Shown here: positions 8,626 through 17,356 of the stretch, piece after piece
Position numbering within the stretch: the first letter of the stretch is position 1
Layout of the letters: each line of letters begins with the position of its first letter
NCBI GenBank assembly: GCA_964523395.1
Contig: CAZFXS010000001.1
Location: forward strand, 409,052 to 473,051
Source of the DNA: JANYJZ01 sp964523395
GTDB lineage: Bacteria > Bacteroidota > Ignavibacteria > UBA10030 > SZUA-254
DNA length: 64,000 bases
Direction of reading: 5' to 3'
Position numbers and translations under genes: made by a program
The notes under the pieces: model-generated
The model's database searches: none
The model's input: the letters and a program-made list of their open reading frames with translations, nothing else
Told to the model about the DNA's origin: nothing

Positions 8626-9399
8626 TCAAGGATTTTCGTTAGAATATTCAAGGTCGAATTGGTCCACCTTTTTGTTTAAATCAAATCCCTGGATGTCATC
8701 GCCATTAATATCGTAACTGTTCTCGAATCCTAGCCAGTTCCAGTTCCGAAGGATGATATTACGCTCGTCAGAAGTGAGATCATTAAACCCTGTCACTGTC
8801 GACTGATAGCGCGGAAACTTATCGTATTTTGCGCTGTCGACAACGGCAAACACATGACGTGTGCTTACCATAAGCTCATAATATGAATTTTTGAGTCTCT
8901 CCCTGACAGGGATAATAACTTTACCCCGTCTGATCTTAATAGTCTTTGGTTTGATGAATTCACCTTCGTCGTAGAGAGTAATGACTGACTCTGGTGCAAC
9001 GCGCGAAACTTTAAGAAGAAAATCACAAACGAGGTACGCGTTAAATTCATTTCCGGCAACACGCGTAAAACCGCTGGCAAGGCATTCTTCAAGGTACCCC
9101 CCCTTTTTAACGATGACATATCCCTCGTTCTCAAGGTGATGTATAATTTGATTTTCGGTAAGCCCTTGAGAACGGAGGTCAGCGCTTCGCTTTGAAATAC
9201 GTGAGTAAATATCGTCACGCGACGATGTGTGATGGTCTCCATTCGGAAACACGGCATACATTTTTAACCCAAGCCGGCCTGCTGTCCAGACAAATTCAGA
9301 ATTGTACCAGTGCTGAAGCTTGAGAATTTCTTCCCACTGTAGATCAGTCAACCGGTTGATGCCGTCATCAAGAATTTTATAATATAATTTTCGTGCCAT
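8626..9399 (-). CDS. Conserved-looking protein of unknown function between ribE and secG
   Basis: I do not recognise a named family. From the ATG at 9399 (product MARKLYYKILDDG) it has 257 residues; a TTG 39 bases further upstream is possible but would overlap ribE. No signal peptide or membrane segment is visible, so it is likely cytosolic. The protein is rich in aromatic and charged residues. Residues ~10-45 (TDLQWEEILKLQHWYNSEFVW) and ~185-215 (DLTSDERNIILRNWNWLGF) look helical. The middle (ITLYDEGEFIKPKTIKIRRG) looks like beta strands. The C-terminal DINGDDIQGFDLN is acidic. There are 7 bases to ribE upstream and it abuts secG downstream, so it is almost certainly cotranscribed and real. 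Confidence 0.75.
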   Translation of the reverse strand: MARKLYYKILDDGINRLTDLQWEEILKLQHWYNSEFVWTAGRLGLKMYAVFPNGDHHTSSRDDIYSRISKRSADLRSQGLTENQIIHHLENEGYVIVKKGGYLEECLASGFTRVAGNEFNAYLVCDFLLKVSRVAPESVITLYDEGEFIKPKTIKIRRGKVIIPVRERLKNSYYELMVSTRHVFAVVDSAKYDKFPRYQSTVTGFNDLTSDERNIILRNWNWLGFENSYDINGDDIQGFDLNKKVDQFDLEYSNENP

Positions 9400-9406
9400 G
9401 GAATAA

Positions 9407-10057
9407 CTAAAATCCCTGTTCCCGCAATTCTTTTTCAACTAAATCTCGTTCTTTCAGAATACCGGCTGGCGCGCTTTTAATCATATTTTCAATGTATTTT
9501 CCGACAAGATCAAACTCTATGTTGACAATACTTCCTGTCCTGTATTGTTTAAATATTGTATGCTCCATCGTGTGGGGAATAATTGAAACCGAAAAATTAT
9601 TATTGCCAAGTTCAGCGATTGTCAGGCTTACACCGTCAACTGTAACAGATCCCGTATAGACAATATATTTTAAAAATGTTTCAGGAAATATGACATTGAA
9701 CATCCAACTACTCTCTCTGGCCGTGATATTTCCGATGATACCTGTAGTATCGACATGACCTGCAACCAGATGCCCGCCGAGACGCTCATTAAGTCGCATG
9801 GGCAATTCAAGATTGACTTGGGACCCCTGAATAAGTAAGCCCATAGATGTTTTCTTAAGCGTTTCTTCGACTGCTTCCACTTTAACAACATCCCCTTGTT
9901 TCCAGACAACAGTTTCGCAAACGCCATTAACAGATACGCTGTCGTTTATCTGTAATTCCTGCGTGCATTGCGGAGCGGAGATGCTGAGACGTACGCCGCC
10001 GCCCATCGGTTCAACAGTTGTAATGATTCCTATTTCTTCTACGATTCCTGTAAACAT
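9407..10057 (-). CDS. ribE: Riboflavin synthase, alpha subunit
   Basis: Dismutates two 6,7-dimethyl-8-ribityllumazines to riboflavin. The 216-residue protein begins with the near-invariant MFTGIVEEIG and shows the two tandem lumazine-binding repeats: the first holds NDSVSVNGVCETV and the second GSVTVDGVSLTIAEL. LGGHLVAGHVDTTG at the domain junction is also diagnostic. It follows ribD with a 29-base gap, so the two make a partial rib operon. ribBA and ribH are not in this window. No FMN riboswitch (RFN element) is seen upstream of either gene. Confidence 0.96.
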   Translation of the reverse strand: MFTGIVEEIGIITTVEPMGGGVRLSISAPQCTQELQINDSVSVNGVCETVVWKQGDVVKVEAVEETLKKTSMGLLIQGSQVNLELPMRLNERLGGHLVAGHVDTTGIIGNITARESSWMFNVIFPETFLKYIVYTGSVTVDGVSLTIAELGNNNFSVSIIPHTMEHTIFKQYRTGSIVNIEFDLVGKYIENMIKSAPAGILKERDLVEKELREQGF

Positions 10058-10086
10058 AGTATTTCATGAGTAATAATAATTTGGGA

Positions 10087-11205
10087 TTAGTGCAAGTGTG
10101 CCTCTATGATGGTATCATGACCGCATTGGTGCACGATTGTGGCACCTGCTTTTATTTCATTTCCAAGAGGCTTTGGCGCCATGTTCTTAAAAACATCTAA
10201 ACCCTTTCCAAGTACTTTTGGCGCAATAATAAAAATTGCCTTATCAACGACATGTTCATCCATGAATCTGCTGAAGATTTCAGCACCCCCCTCTACAAGA
10301 ACTGAAGATAACCCGGCCGAACCTAACACAGGTAAAATATCGTGAAGGGAAATATTTTTGCTTGCATGACTGTCAAATGAAAAAATAATAACTTTCTGCC
10401 GTTCAAGCGCTTTCTTTTTTGAAGGAAATCGTTTCAGGGATCGGTGCGTTGTAATCAGTACTGTTGGAGTAACTCGTTGATTGTGAAAAATCTTAAAATG
10501 TGGCCGGGTTTTGAAATGGCCATCAAGCACGATCCGGAGCGGGTTACGCCCTTTTGTTTGCCGGACGGTTAACTCTGGATTATCCTTCAGGACAGTTCCT
10601 GCGCCAATGAGTACCGCATCGTGCATAGAGCGGAGATGATGTACAAACGCGCGTGAGTCGTTATTTGTGATCCATTTTGACATTCCTGAGGTGTCCGCGA
10701 TTTTTCCATCGAGAGTCTGTGCAATTTTTAATGTAACAAATGGTAAGCCTGTGGTAATATACTTGATGAAATGTTCGTTAAGGGCGCGGCATTCAGATTC
10801 CAAAATTCCTGATTGAACCTTAATTCCTGCCTTTCGGAGTTGTGCGATACCATTCCCTGAAACGAGAGGATTGGGATCTTGCATTCCTACAACAACGCGT
10901 GAAATACCTGAGGCAATAATAAGATCTGTGCACGGTGGTGTTTTCCCGAAAAAATTGCAAGGCTCAAGGTTGACATATAACGTTGCACCCTTGACAGATC
11001 TTTTGCATGACCGTATTGCCATTACTTCAGCGTGCGGACCGCCAAATTTTTTGTGAAAACCTTCCCCGATTATTTTTCCGTTCTTGACAATGACAGCACC
11101 GACCATCGGATTCGGGCTGACATTTCCGGCTCCCCGTCGTGCCAGCGATAAAGCCCGCATCATGTATAATTCATCGAGAATAATCGTTTGCGTTGCTTTT
11201 TTCAT
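10087..11205 (-). CDS. ribD: Bifunctional riboflavin biosynthesis deaminase/reductase RibD
   Basis: Two successive steps of riboflavin synthesis: zinc-dependent deamination of the pyrimidine, then NADPH-dependent reduction of the ribose side chain. The N-terminal deaminase has the zinc and proton-shuttle motif HAEVMA and the second zinc site PCNFFGKTPPCT. The C-terminal reductase domain begins near residue 150 (FVTLKIAQTLDGKIAD) and contains LIGAGTVLKDNPELTVR and VEGGAEI. At 372 residues it is full length. The start overlaps the upstream SAM hydroxide adenosyltransferase stop by four bases (ATGA), so translation is coupled. Confidence 0.96.
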   Translation of the reverse strand: MKKATQTIILDELYMMRALSLARRGAGNVSPNPMVGAVIVKNGKIIGEGFHKKFGGPHAEVMAIRSCKRSVKGATLYVNLEPCNFFGKTPPCTDLIIASGISRVVVGMQDPNPLVSGNGIAQLRKAGIKVQSGILESECRALNEHFIKYITTGLPFVTLKIAQTLDGKIADTSGMSKWITNNDSRAFVHHLRSMHDAVLIGAGTVLKDNPELTVRQTKGRNPLRIVLDGHFKTRPHFKIFHNQRVTPTVLITTHRSLKRFPSKKKALERQKVIIFSFDSHASKNISLHDILPVLGSAGLSSVLVEGGAEIFSRFMDEHVVDKAIFIIAPKVLGKGLDVFKNMAPKPLGNEIKAGATIVHQCGHDTIIEAHLH

Positions 11206-11987
11206 AAGGCCAACATTACTGATGAAGGCTGTTTAATGCCAAGACGTTCCGCCGCATTTCCGTTTTTTACTGAAACTTCGATTAATCCCGAACTCCCGGT
11301 AATCATAAACGGGATTTTATTTTTTGAGTCATTGTACGTTTGATAAATGCCGGTGACTTTTTTTCCATTTTGGAAAAAAAGCGTTGAGGTCTTCCTCATC
11401 GCTCTACTTCCTGTAAAGTTGGTGATGATATTTCCAAACGAATCGATGTGAATGACAGAACCATAGAATTTCTTTTTCCCGGATGAAGAAGTGTGAACGA
11501 AACAGTGTACGGGTGGTTTAAAAGGGACTCCTCTTGCGATTGCGCTTATCGGATATCCGGTTACAATGTGCGCCGCCACGGGGGCAAAAATATCTCTGCC
11601 ATGAAATGTTGTGCTTGCCGAAGCAAAATGTTTTGCAACATTCACGTTAAACAAGGAAACCTTTTTTGCAGTTTGTAAAATGAGATCTAAGATTCCATTT
11701 TCGGGAAAGATAAACACATAGCCGTCAATGTTCCCTATGAGAATTCTTCTGGTACTGCCTACACCCGGATCGACAACTGCGACAAAGATTGTTCCTGTGG
11801 GAAAATACCGATAGCAACTCCAAAGTATGTATGCGGCATGCTGAATGTCCTGGGGCGGAACAGTGTGGGATATATCTACAATGGTAACGTCAGGGACTTT
11901 TGAATGAAGAACACCTTTCATCGAAGCAACATATGCGTCAGAAGTCCCAAAATCAGTCAATAACGCTATGAGTGGTTGCTTCTTCAT
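11202..11987 (-). CDS. SAM hydroxide adenosyltransferase (DUF62 family)
   Basis: A 261-residue protein of the family related to fluorinase/chlorinase enzymes. The non-halogenating members hydrolyse S-adenosylmethionine to adenosine and methionine using water activated by a conserved Asp-Arg-His set. Visible motifs are ALLTDFGTSDAYVASMKG at the N-terminus, VVDPGVGSTRR and FHGRDIFAPVAA in the middle, and IDSFGNIITNF opening the C-terminal domain. It lacks the long loop insertion of true fluorinases. It lies in the dxs-ribD run. The physiological role is unclear even for characterised members; removing excess SAM is one proposal. Confidence 0.88.
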   Translation of the reverse strand: MKKQPLIALLTDFGTSDAYVASMKGVLHSKVPDVTIVDISHTVPPQDIQHAAYILWSCYRYFPTGTIFVAVVDPGVGSTRRILIGNIDGYVFIFPENGILDLILQTAKKVSLFNVNVAKHFASASTTFHGRDIFAPVAAHIVTGYPISAIARGVPFKPPVHCFVHTSSSGKKKFYGSVIHIDSFGNIITNFTGSRAMRKTSTLFFQNGKKVTGIYQTYNDSKNKIPFMITGSSGLIEVSVKNGNAAERLGIKQPSSVMLAL

Positions 11988-12031
11988 ACTTGAAAAAGGA
12001 GCGTGCGGCCGGAAAGGTTTTTACCGGCGAG

Positions 12032-13036
12032 TCAATGCAACTTGATCTCTTTGCCTTTTTGAGCTGATTGATAAATTGCTTCGACAATTTTCATCCTGTG
12101 CACTGCCTCATCACCTGTTGAAATAACAGTATGAAGCCCGCGCACCGCGCCGACAAAATGCTTGAGCTCGTTTTCATAACTTTTTTTGTAAAGATTATAG
12201 GGCGTCTCGGCTTTTGCGGGAGAAACATTTACCAGGTTATCATGCAGTTGTTTGTGGATTCTGAGGGGATTGATCATAGCACTGCCATCAGTTCCGAATA
12301 AATCACAGTAAAAGTAATCTTCACCGGCCTTTAACGACCAGCTGACTTCGAGCGAGAGGGTTACACCGTTTTTCATTCTGAGAAAAGCAAAGCATGAATC
12401 CTCAACGCTTTTGGTTTTGTGCTTATACATTGTTGCGTTGACGCTCTCAACGGGCGGAAAATCCAGCATCCATAGGTTTAAATCAAGCATGACAATCCCC
12501 AAATCGAGAAATACCCCTCCCCCCGCCTTTTCTTTCCTGGTTATCCATGGATTATCATTGGAAAGTTTTCTGAGCCAGCCTGCTTTCGAAAAAAATACTT
12601 TTCCCAGTTCACCCTTTTCCACAAAACTTTTGAGAATCATTGTGTCAGGGCGAAAACGGTTATTCATTCCTACCATGAGCTTTCGCTTATGCTGTTTTGC
12701 CATTTCGGTCATCTGAACGGCTTCAGAATAATGCCGTGCAATCGGCTTTTCAACAAAAACATCTTTTCCTGCTTTCAGAGCCGCCATTGTCACCGGCAGA
12801 TGGGCGTCGGTACTGGTACAGACCATAATGGCATCCAGTTCCTCATCGGCAAGCATCTGTTCAAAGTCGTAATAGGAATGAGGAACATTAAACCGGTCGG
12901 CAATCATGCGCACACGGGATTTATCCTTATCGCAAATCGCCATAACCTCTGCGTCAGTAAATTTAGTAAGCAACGGCAGATGAAATACCTGTGCTACCCA
13001 TCCAAGACCCACGATGCCGATTTTAACTTTTTCCAT
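12032..13036 (-). CDS. Gfo/Idh/MocA family NAD(P)-dependent oxidoreductase
   Basis: A 334-residue two-domain dehydrogenase. The N-terminal Rossmann fold starts KIGIVGLGWVAQVFHLPLL with the usual GxGxxA-like loop, and the catalytic-lysine motif VEKPIA is at about residues 95-100. A GGGVFLDLGIVMLDL segment matches the GGGVLxDxGxHxxD region of the C-terminal domain, but the usual histidine is replaced here, so the substrate may be unusual. Substrates in this family are sugars, inositols or related polyols and cannot be predicted from this alone. It sits 13 bases downstream of dxs and upstream of the SAM-hydrolysing enzyme in the same run. Confidence 0.85.
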   Translation of the reverse strand: MEKVKIGIVGLGWVAQVFHLPLLTKFTDAEVMAICDKDKSRVRMIADRFNVPHSYYDFEQMLADEELDAIMVCTSTDAHLPVTMAALKAGKDVFVEKPIARHYSEAVQMTEMAKQHKRKLMVGMNNRFRPDTMILKSFVEKGELGKVFFSKAGWLRKLSNDNPWITRKEKAGGGVFLDLGIVMLDLNLWMLDFPPVESVNATMYKHKTKSVEDSCFAFLRMKNGVTLSLEVSWSLKAGEDYFYCDLFGTDGSAMINPLRIHKQLHDNLVNVSPAKAETPYNLYKKSYENELKHFVGAVRGLHTVISTGDEAVHRMKIVEAIYQSAQKGKEIKLH

Positions 13037-13049
13037 CAGATTCTTTCAG

Positions 13050-14972
13050 TTATGATAACGCTTTTACCGAAGGTTGCCCTGTTTGCCGAAAAAAATTCTT
13101 TACTACACTTGCAATACCCGGCGCATCCAGTTTTACCATCGCATGAAGTTCAGCTGGAGTTCCATGATCGACAAATTCGTTCGGTACACCATGGATTTTC
13201 AACTGAATATCTGAATGGTCCAGTTCAGAAATTGCCTGGGAAACTGCGCTTCCAAATCCGCCATCGATAACATGATCTTCCACAGTTAAAATATATTTGA
13301 ATCTCCGGCAAATATCGTTAATCAATTCTGTATCGATTGGTTTGACGAATCTCATATTTACAACTTCAGCATTAATTCCGTCCTTATCCAAAAGGTCTGC
13401 AGCTTTCAGGGACGGCAAAACCATATTGCCGAGCGCGAGAATCGCAACGTCTTTTCCCGTTCGGAGGATTTCACCTCTTCCTAACGGGAGGAGATCAAAT
13501 CGATCTTTTAACAGGACTCCGACGCCATTTCCTCTCGGGTAGCGGATTGCAACCGGCCCGCTTTTATACTGTACCGCAGTATAAAGCATGTCGCGGAGTT
13601 CGCTTTCATCCTTTGGGGCCATAATAACCATACCCTGGATACATCTCAAGTAAGAAATATCGAGCACACCATGATGAGTCGGGCCGTCGGCGCCAACTAA
13701 GCCTGCCCGGTCGAGGCAAAATACCACATGAAGGTGCTGGAGTGCTACGTCATGGACAATCTGGTCGAATGCGCGCTGAAGAAATGTTGAATAAATTGCT
13801 ACAATGGGAGTGAACCCTTGCGTTGCCAATCCGGCTGCAAAGGTTACGCCATGCTGTTCCGCTATACCAACATCAAAGAAACGTTCCGGGATCTCCTTTT
13901 GAAGCTGGTCGAGGCCTGTCCCATCGGGCATCGCTGCAGTTATTCCCACAACTTTTGATTCTATTCTAGCAATATCGACAACCGCTTTGCCTGCGACTTT
14001 GGTATATGCAGGTGCTGTCTCAGCTTTCTTTGGAGAGACTCCTGTAACTTTATCAAAGGGTGTTACGCCATGCAATGCCTGGACATCTTTTTCCGCAGGC
14101 TCGTATCCTTTCCCTTTTCGTGTAATCGTATGAATAAGAATTGGTCCCGGCAGGTCTTTTACTTCTTTGAGAATGCGTACAAGTTGCGTGGTATTATGCC
14201 CGTTGATTGGTCCAAAGTAACGGAAGCCGAGTGCCTCGAAGAGCATTCCCGGGGTAATAACGACTTTGATTCCTTCTTGAACGCGCGCGGCGATTTTTCT
14301 GATACGGTCACCAACAGTGTCTAATTTTCCTGTAAGATCCCACACATTTGCTTTAAATTTATTGTAAGAAGGATTCGCAATGATCTCTGTAAAATAATTT
14401 GAAATTGCCCAAACGTTTGGCGCAATAGACATGTTGTTGTCATTAAGAATAACAATCATGTCGCGTTTTTGCCAGCCTGCGTTGTTCATTGCTTCGTATG
14501 CCATTCCCCCGGTCATCGCTCCGTCGCCGACAACGGCAACGACTTTAAATTTTTCTCCTGCAAGATCACGGGCAACTGCCATACCCAGCGCGGCAGACAT
14601 TGCGGTGCTGGCATGTCCCGCACCGAATGTATCATAAGGGCTCTCCGAGCGTTTTAAAAAACCGCTGATACCGCCAAGCTGACGGATTGTATGGAAACTA
14701 TCCCTTCTTCCGGTTAATACTTTATGAGGATATGCCTGATGGCCTACATCCCACACTAACTTATCGTCGGGCGTGTTAAAAACGTAATGCAATGCCACAG
14801 CAAGTTCTACGGTACCAAGTCCTGCGCCAAGGTGACCCCCAATCTTGGCAATGGTATCGATAATGAATTCACGAACTTCTGCAGAGACGGCTTTCAACTC
14901 CGGGACAGAGAGCGTGCGAAGATCAGCAGGCGAATTAATTGAATAAAGGTATTTATACACCGGTTCAGGCAT
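13050..14972 (-). CDS. dxs: 1-deoxy-D-xylulose-5-phosphate synthase
   Basis: The thiamine-diphosphate enzyme joining pyruvate and glyceraldehyde-3-phosphate, first step of the MEP isoprenoid pathway. The 640-residue length is typical. GHQAYPHKVLTGR and GAGHASTAMSAALGMA are DXS signatures, and GDGAMTGGMAYEAMNNAG followed by NDNNMSIAPNVG-like sequence forms the thiamine-diphosphate/Mg site. The pyrimidine domain holds DVGIAEQHGVTFAAGLA with the catalytic Glu. CLDRAGLVGADGPTHHG is also conserved. It lies five bases after xseB, and the xseA-xseB-dxs order is a widespread bacterial arrangement (often with an ispA gene, absent here). Confidence 0.97.
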   Translation of the reverse strand: MPEPVYKYLYSINSPADLRTLSVPELKAVSAEVREFIIDTIAKIGGHLGAGLGTVELAVALHYVFNTPDDKLVWDVGHQAYPHKVLTGRRDSFHTIRQLGGISGFLKRSESPYDTFGAGHASTAMSAALGMAVARDLAGEKFKVVAVVGDGAMTGGMAYEAMNNAGWQKRDMIVILNDNNMSIAPNVWAISNYFTEIIANPSYNKFKANVWDLTGKLDTVGDRIRKIAARVQEGIKVVITPGMLFEALGFRYFGPINGHNTTQLVRILKEVKDLPGPILIHTITRKGKGYEPAEKDVQALHGVTPFDKVTGVSPKKAETAPAYTKVAGKAVVDIARIESKVVGITAAMPDGTGLDQLQKEIPERFFDVGIAEQHGVTFAAGLATQGFTPIVAIYSTFLQRAFDQIVHDVALQHLHVVFCLDRAGLVGADGPTHHGVLDISYLRCIQGMVIMAPKDESELRDMLYTAVQYKSGPVAIRYPRGNGVGVLLKDRFDLLPLGRGEILRTGKDVAILALGNMVLPSLKAADLLDKDGINAEVVNMRFVKPIDTELINDICRRFKYILTVEDHVIDGGFGSAVSQAISELDHSDIQLKIHGVPNEFVDHGTPAELHAMVKLDAPGIASVVKNFFRQTGQPSVKALS

Positions 14973-14977
14973 GAAAA

Positions 14978-15232
14978 TTATTTTTCTGGTTTTTCATCAA
15001 AAAGTTCAAAATTACCGTCAATATCTTTGCTGAGCCGCTTGAGTTTAAGCTCTGCCTGCTGAAGTTGACCCAGACATTGTTTGGAAAGTTCTATTCCCTC
15101 CTCATACATAACCATTACTTCATCAAGCGTGACGGAGCCTTGTTCAAGCGTTTCAACAATCTCTTCAAGACGTTTTAGGGAATGTTCAAAATTACCGGAA
15201 GGAGATTTTACCTGATTCTTTTTAGATTTCAT
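14978..15232 (-). CDS. xseB: Exodeoxyribonuclease VII small subunit
   Basis: An 84-residue protein that wraps the large subunit of exonuclease VII, a nuclease for single-stranded DNA ends. The family core FEHSLKRLEEIVETLEQGSV and YEEGIELSKQCLGQL is present, giving the expected two-helix hairpin. The basic N-terminus is short. It starts 21 bases after the xseA stop and is followed by dxs. Confidence 0.95.
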   Translation of the reverse strand: MKSKKNQVKSPSGNFEHSLKRLEEIVETLEQGSVTLDEVMVMYEEGIELSKQCLGQLQQAELKLKRLSKDIDGNFELFDEKPEK

Positions 15233-15253
15233 GAAGATTACATCATATATTTT

Positions 15254-16453
15254 CTAATTATCCTTGCTTCCCACGGATGCCGCGACATTGCCGTCTTTGA
15301 ATCGCACAGTGATTTCATCTCTTGCATGCAACTTTTGTGACGAAGAAATAACTCGATTTTCTCTCATAATCATCGTGTACCCGCGCTCAAGGACCTTATC
15401 GGGATGCAGTGACGCCATTCTTTTTTCAAGTGAACTGCACTGCTGTTGTGTCAGAATCAACCGGTGGGAAACCGTTCGATAGATTGTTTGCCGGAGCTCA
15501 TCGGAATGTTGCGAAAATTGCCGAATCATGTCAAACGGCTTGTTAAAAGAATAGCTTTCGAGCAATGAGCGAATATTTTCGCGCCCCAACGAGAGTCTGT
15601 CACGTACAATTTGCTCAGAAGTATAGTAAAAATTGCGTACAATTTCAACCAAATCCTCACGCTGGGGGACAACTAATTCAGCGGCCGCTGAAGGTGTCGG
15701 AGCACGGAGATCGGCAACGTAATCGGATATGGTGACGTCAACTTCATGTCCCACGGCGCTAATAATGGGAATGGCAGACCTGTATATTGCCCGCGCAACA
15801 ATTTCCTCATTAAATGCCCAGAGGTCTTCCAGTGAACCTCCTCCCCTTCCGATTATCAAAACATCAACCCCTCGAAATATGTTGAAGTCATTTATGGCAG
15901 TTGCTATCTCCAGGGCCGCACCCTCTCCTTGAACTTTAACGGGGTAAAGAATTATCTCTACACAAGGATAGCGACGTTCAATAATGTTGATCATATCGCG
16001 TATGGCGGCACCGGTAGGTGACGTTACAATGCCAATTCTCTGCGGGAACCGAGGGAGTCGTTTCTTATGAGAAGTATCAAACAACCCCTCTTCCGAGAGC
16101 TGCTGTTTGAGCTTTTCAAATGCCATCTGCAGTTCCCCAACACCTAATGGCTGAATCTGCTGGATATCGATCTGGTACTGTCCGCGTACCTCGTAAACAG
16201 TAATATTCCCTCTTGCAATTACCTTCATACCGTCTTTAGGGGTAAAGAAAAGAGTTCCAACTCTGCTTCTCCACATCACAGCAGAAATTTGTGAACTTTC
16301 ATCTTTAAGTGTAAAGTATAAATGTCCTGATGAGTGAAGTTTACAATTGGATATTTCACCCTGAACAGTAAGATGAGTAAAACTCTGTTCGAGTGTGGTT
16401 TTGATCCGACGGGTAAGGTCAGTTACAGTAAGTATGGATTGCGTTGCTTTCAT
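15254..16453 (-). CDS. xseA: Exodeoxyribonuclease VII large subunit
   Basis: The catalytic subunit of exonuclease VII, about 399 residues from the ATG at 16453; a TTG 18 bases upstream would add six residues and is less likely. The N-terminal OB fold shows LTVQGEISNCKLHSSGHLYFTLKD. The catalytic domain has RIGIVTSPTGAAIRDM, GRGGGSLEDLWAFNEE and SAVGHEVDVTISDYVADLRAPTPSAAAE, all near invariant. The C-terminal helical region and KDGNVAA ending are normal. Divergent from bshB1, with a shared ~130-base promoter region. Confidence 0.96.
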   Translation of the reverse strand: MKATQSILTVTDLTRRIKTTLEQSFTHLTVQGEISNCKLHSSGHLYFTLKDESSQISAVMWRSRVGTLFFTPKDGMKVIARGNITVYEVRGQYQIDIQQIQPLGVGELQMAFEKLKQQLSEEGLFDTSHKKRLPRFPQRIGIVTSPTGAAIRDMINIIERRYPCVEIILYPVKVQGEGAALEIATAINDFNIFRGVDVLIIGRGGGSLEDLWAFNEEIVARAIYRSAIPIISAVGHEVDVTISDYVADLRAPTPSAAAELVVPQREDLVEIVRNFYYTSEQIVRDRLSLGRENIRSLLESYSFNKPFDMIRQFSQHSDELRQTIYRTVSHRLILTQQQCSSLEKRMASLHPDKVLERGYTMIMRENRVISSSQKLHARDEITVRFKDGNVAASVGSKDN

Positions 16454-16517
16454 AGTGATAAATATATTCAATTTGATGCTTGAAACAAATTTTTTTGAAA
16501 AATCACAAGTAATTGGT

Positions 16518-16546
16518 TTGCCTATCGAAACTTCATTTCCTATATT
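16518..16546 (+). promoter_or_regulatory. Probable bshB1 promoter
   Basis: TTGCCT (16518-16523), a 17-base spacer and TATATT (16541-16546) lie 35 bases before the bshB1 ATG. An AGGA ribosome-binding site sits between. Box sequences and spacing fit a sigma-70 promoter. Confidence 0.6.
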
Positions 16547-16581
16547 AAACGGTTGTCAATATTCAAACTTTAGGAAATACT

Positions 16582-17307
16582 ATGGAAGTTGATGTCTTGG
16601 CTCTGGGAGCACATCCTGACGACGTAGAGTTGACATGTGCAGGTACCCTTATCAAACTCGTTAAACAGGGGTACAAAGTTGCAATTGTTGATCTCACGGA
16701 GGGTGAATTAGGAACGAGAGGAACCAGCAAAATCAGAGCGAAAGAAGCCAATGCGGCTGCAAAGATAATCGGCGCTAAAAGAGAAACGCTTGGGATGCCT
16801 GACGGCAATATTGAAGTAAACCAGGAGAATATAAAGAAGGTTATTCAGGTGTACCGGAGATATCGGCCAAAAGTAATTCTTATTCCGCATTGGCAGGAAC
16901 GTCATCCCGACCATGTTCATGCCCATCATCTTTGCCGAGAAGCGTGGTTTTATTCAGGCTTAAGGAAAATCAGCACTACCTATAAAGGGAAAAAACAGGA
17001 ACCCTGGCGCCCTAATAACTATTTTCATTTTATGCAATGGTTTGAATTCACCCCCTCGTTCATTGTCGATATTTCTGATGTACATGCAAAACGAATGGAA
17101 GCAATCAAAGCATATTCTTCACAATTCTATAATCCAAAATCAAAAGCTCCGCAGACTGTGCTGAGTACAAAATCGTTTCTGGATTTTATTGAAACACGGG
17201 CAAAAGAATTTGGCTATAAAATCGGCGTAGAATACGGTGAGCCATTCTATTCTGTTGAATCAATTGGAGTTAACAGCTTCTTTGATTTAAAATTTTTTAA
17301 AGGATAG
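16582..17307 (+). CDS. bshB1: Bacillithiol-type N-acetylglucosaminyl-malate deacetylase (BshB1, PIG-L family)
   Basis: A zinc-dependent deacetylase of 241 residues. In the bacillithiol pathway it turns GlcNAc-malate into GlcN-malate, before cysteine is added by BshC. The zinc motif GAHPDDVELTCAGTL (HPDD) is at residues ~10-24, followed by DLTEGELGTRGT. The second metal-histidine motif HPDHVHAHHLCREAWFYSGL gives the BshB1 subgroup flavour. The C-terminus contains AIKAYSSQF, common to this subgroup. bshA and bshC are not in this window. Presence next to thiol and metal genes fits a low-molecular-weight thiol role, but other PIG-L functions cannot be excluded. Confidence 0.82.
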   Translation: MEVDVLALGAHPDDVELTCAGTLIKLVKQGYKVAIVDLTEGELGTRGTSKIRAKEANAAAKIIGAKRETLGMPDGNIEVNQENIKKVIQVYRRYRPKVILIPHWQERHPDHVHAHHLCREAWFYSGLRKISTTYKGKKQEPWRPNNYFHFMQWFEFTPSFIVDISDVHAKRMEAIKAYSSQFYNPKSKAPQTVLSTKSFLDFIETRAKEFGYKIGVEYGEPFYSVESIGVNSFFDLKFFKG

Positions 17308-17321
17308 TGATCACAACTGTG

Positions 17322-17350
17322 TTGACATTACTTCCGAATTATCGTATTTT
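17322..17350 (+). promoter_or_regulatory. Near-consensus promoter abutting the Cys-rich exported protein gene
   Basis: A perfect TTGACA (17322-17327), a 17-base spacer and TATTTT (17345-17350). The GTG start of the next gene is at 17357, only seven bases after the -10 box, so transcription would start at or within a base or two of the start codon. This suggests a leaderless message. Confidence 0.6.
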
Positions 17351-17356
17351 GGTGGT

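Noticed and set aside
11188..11990. FMN riboswitch controlling ribD/ribE
   Set aside because: No RFN-like conserved core is visible; ribD's start overlaps the gene before it.
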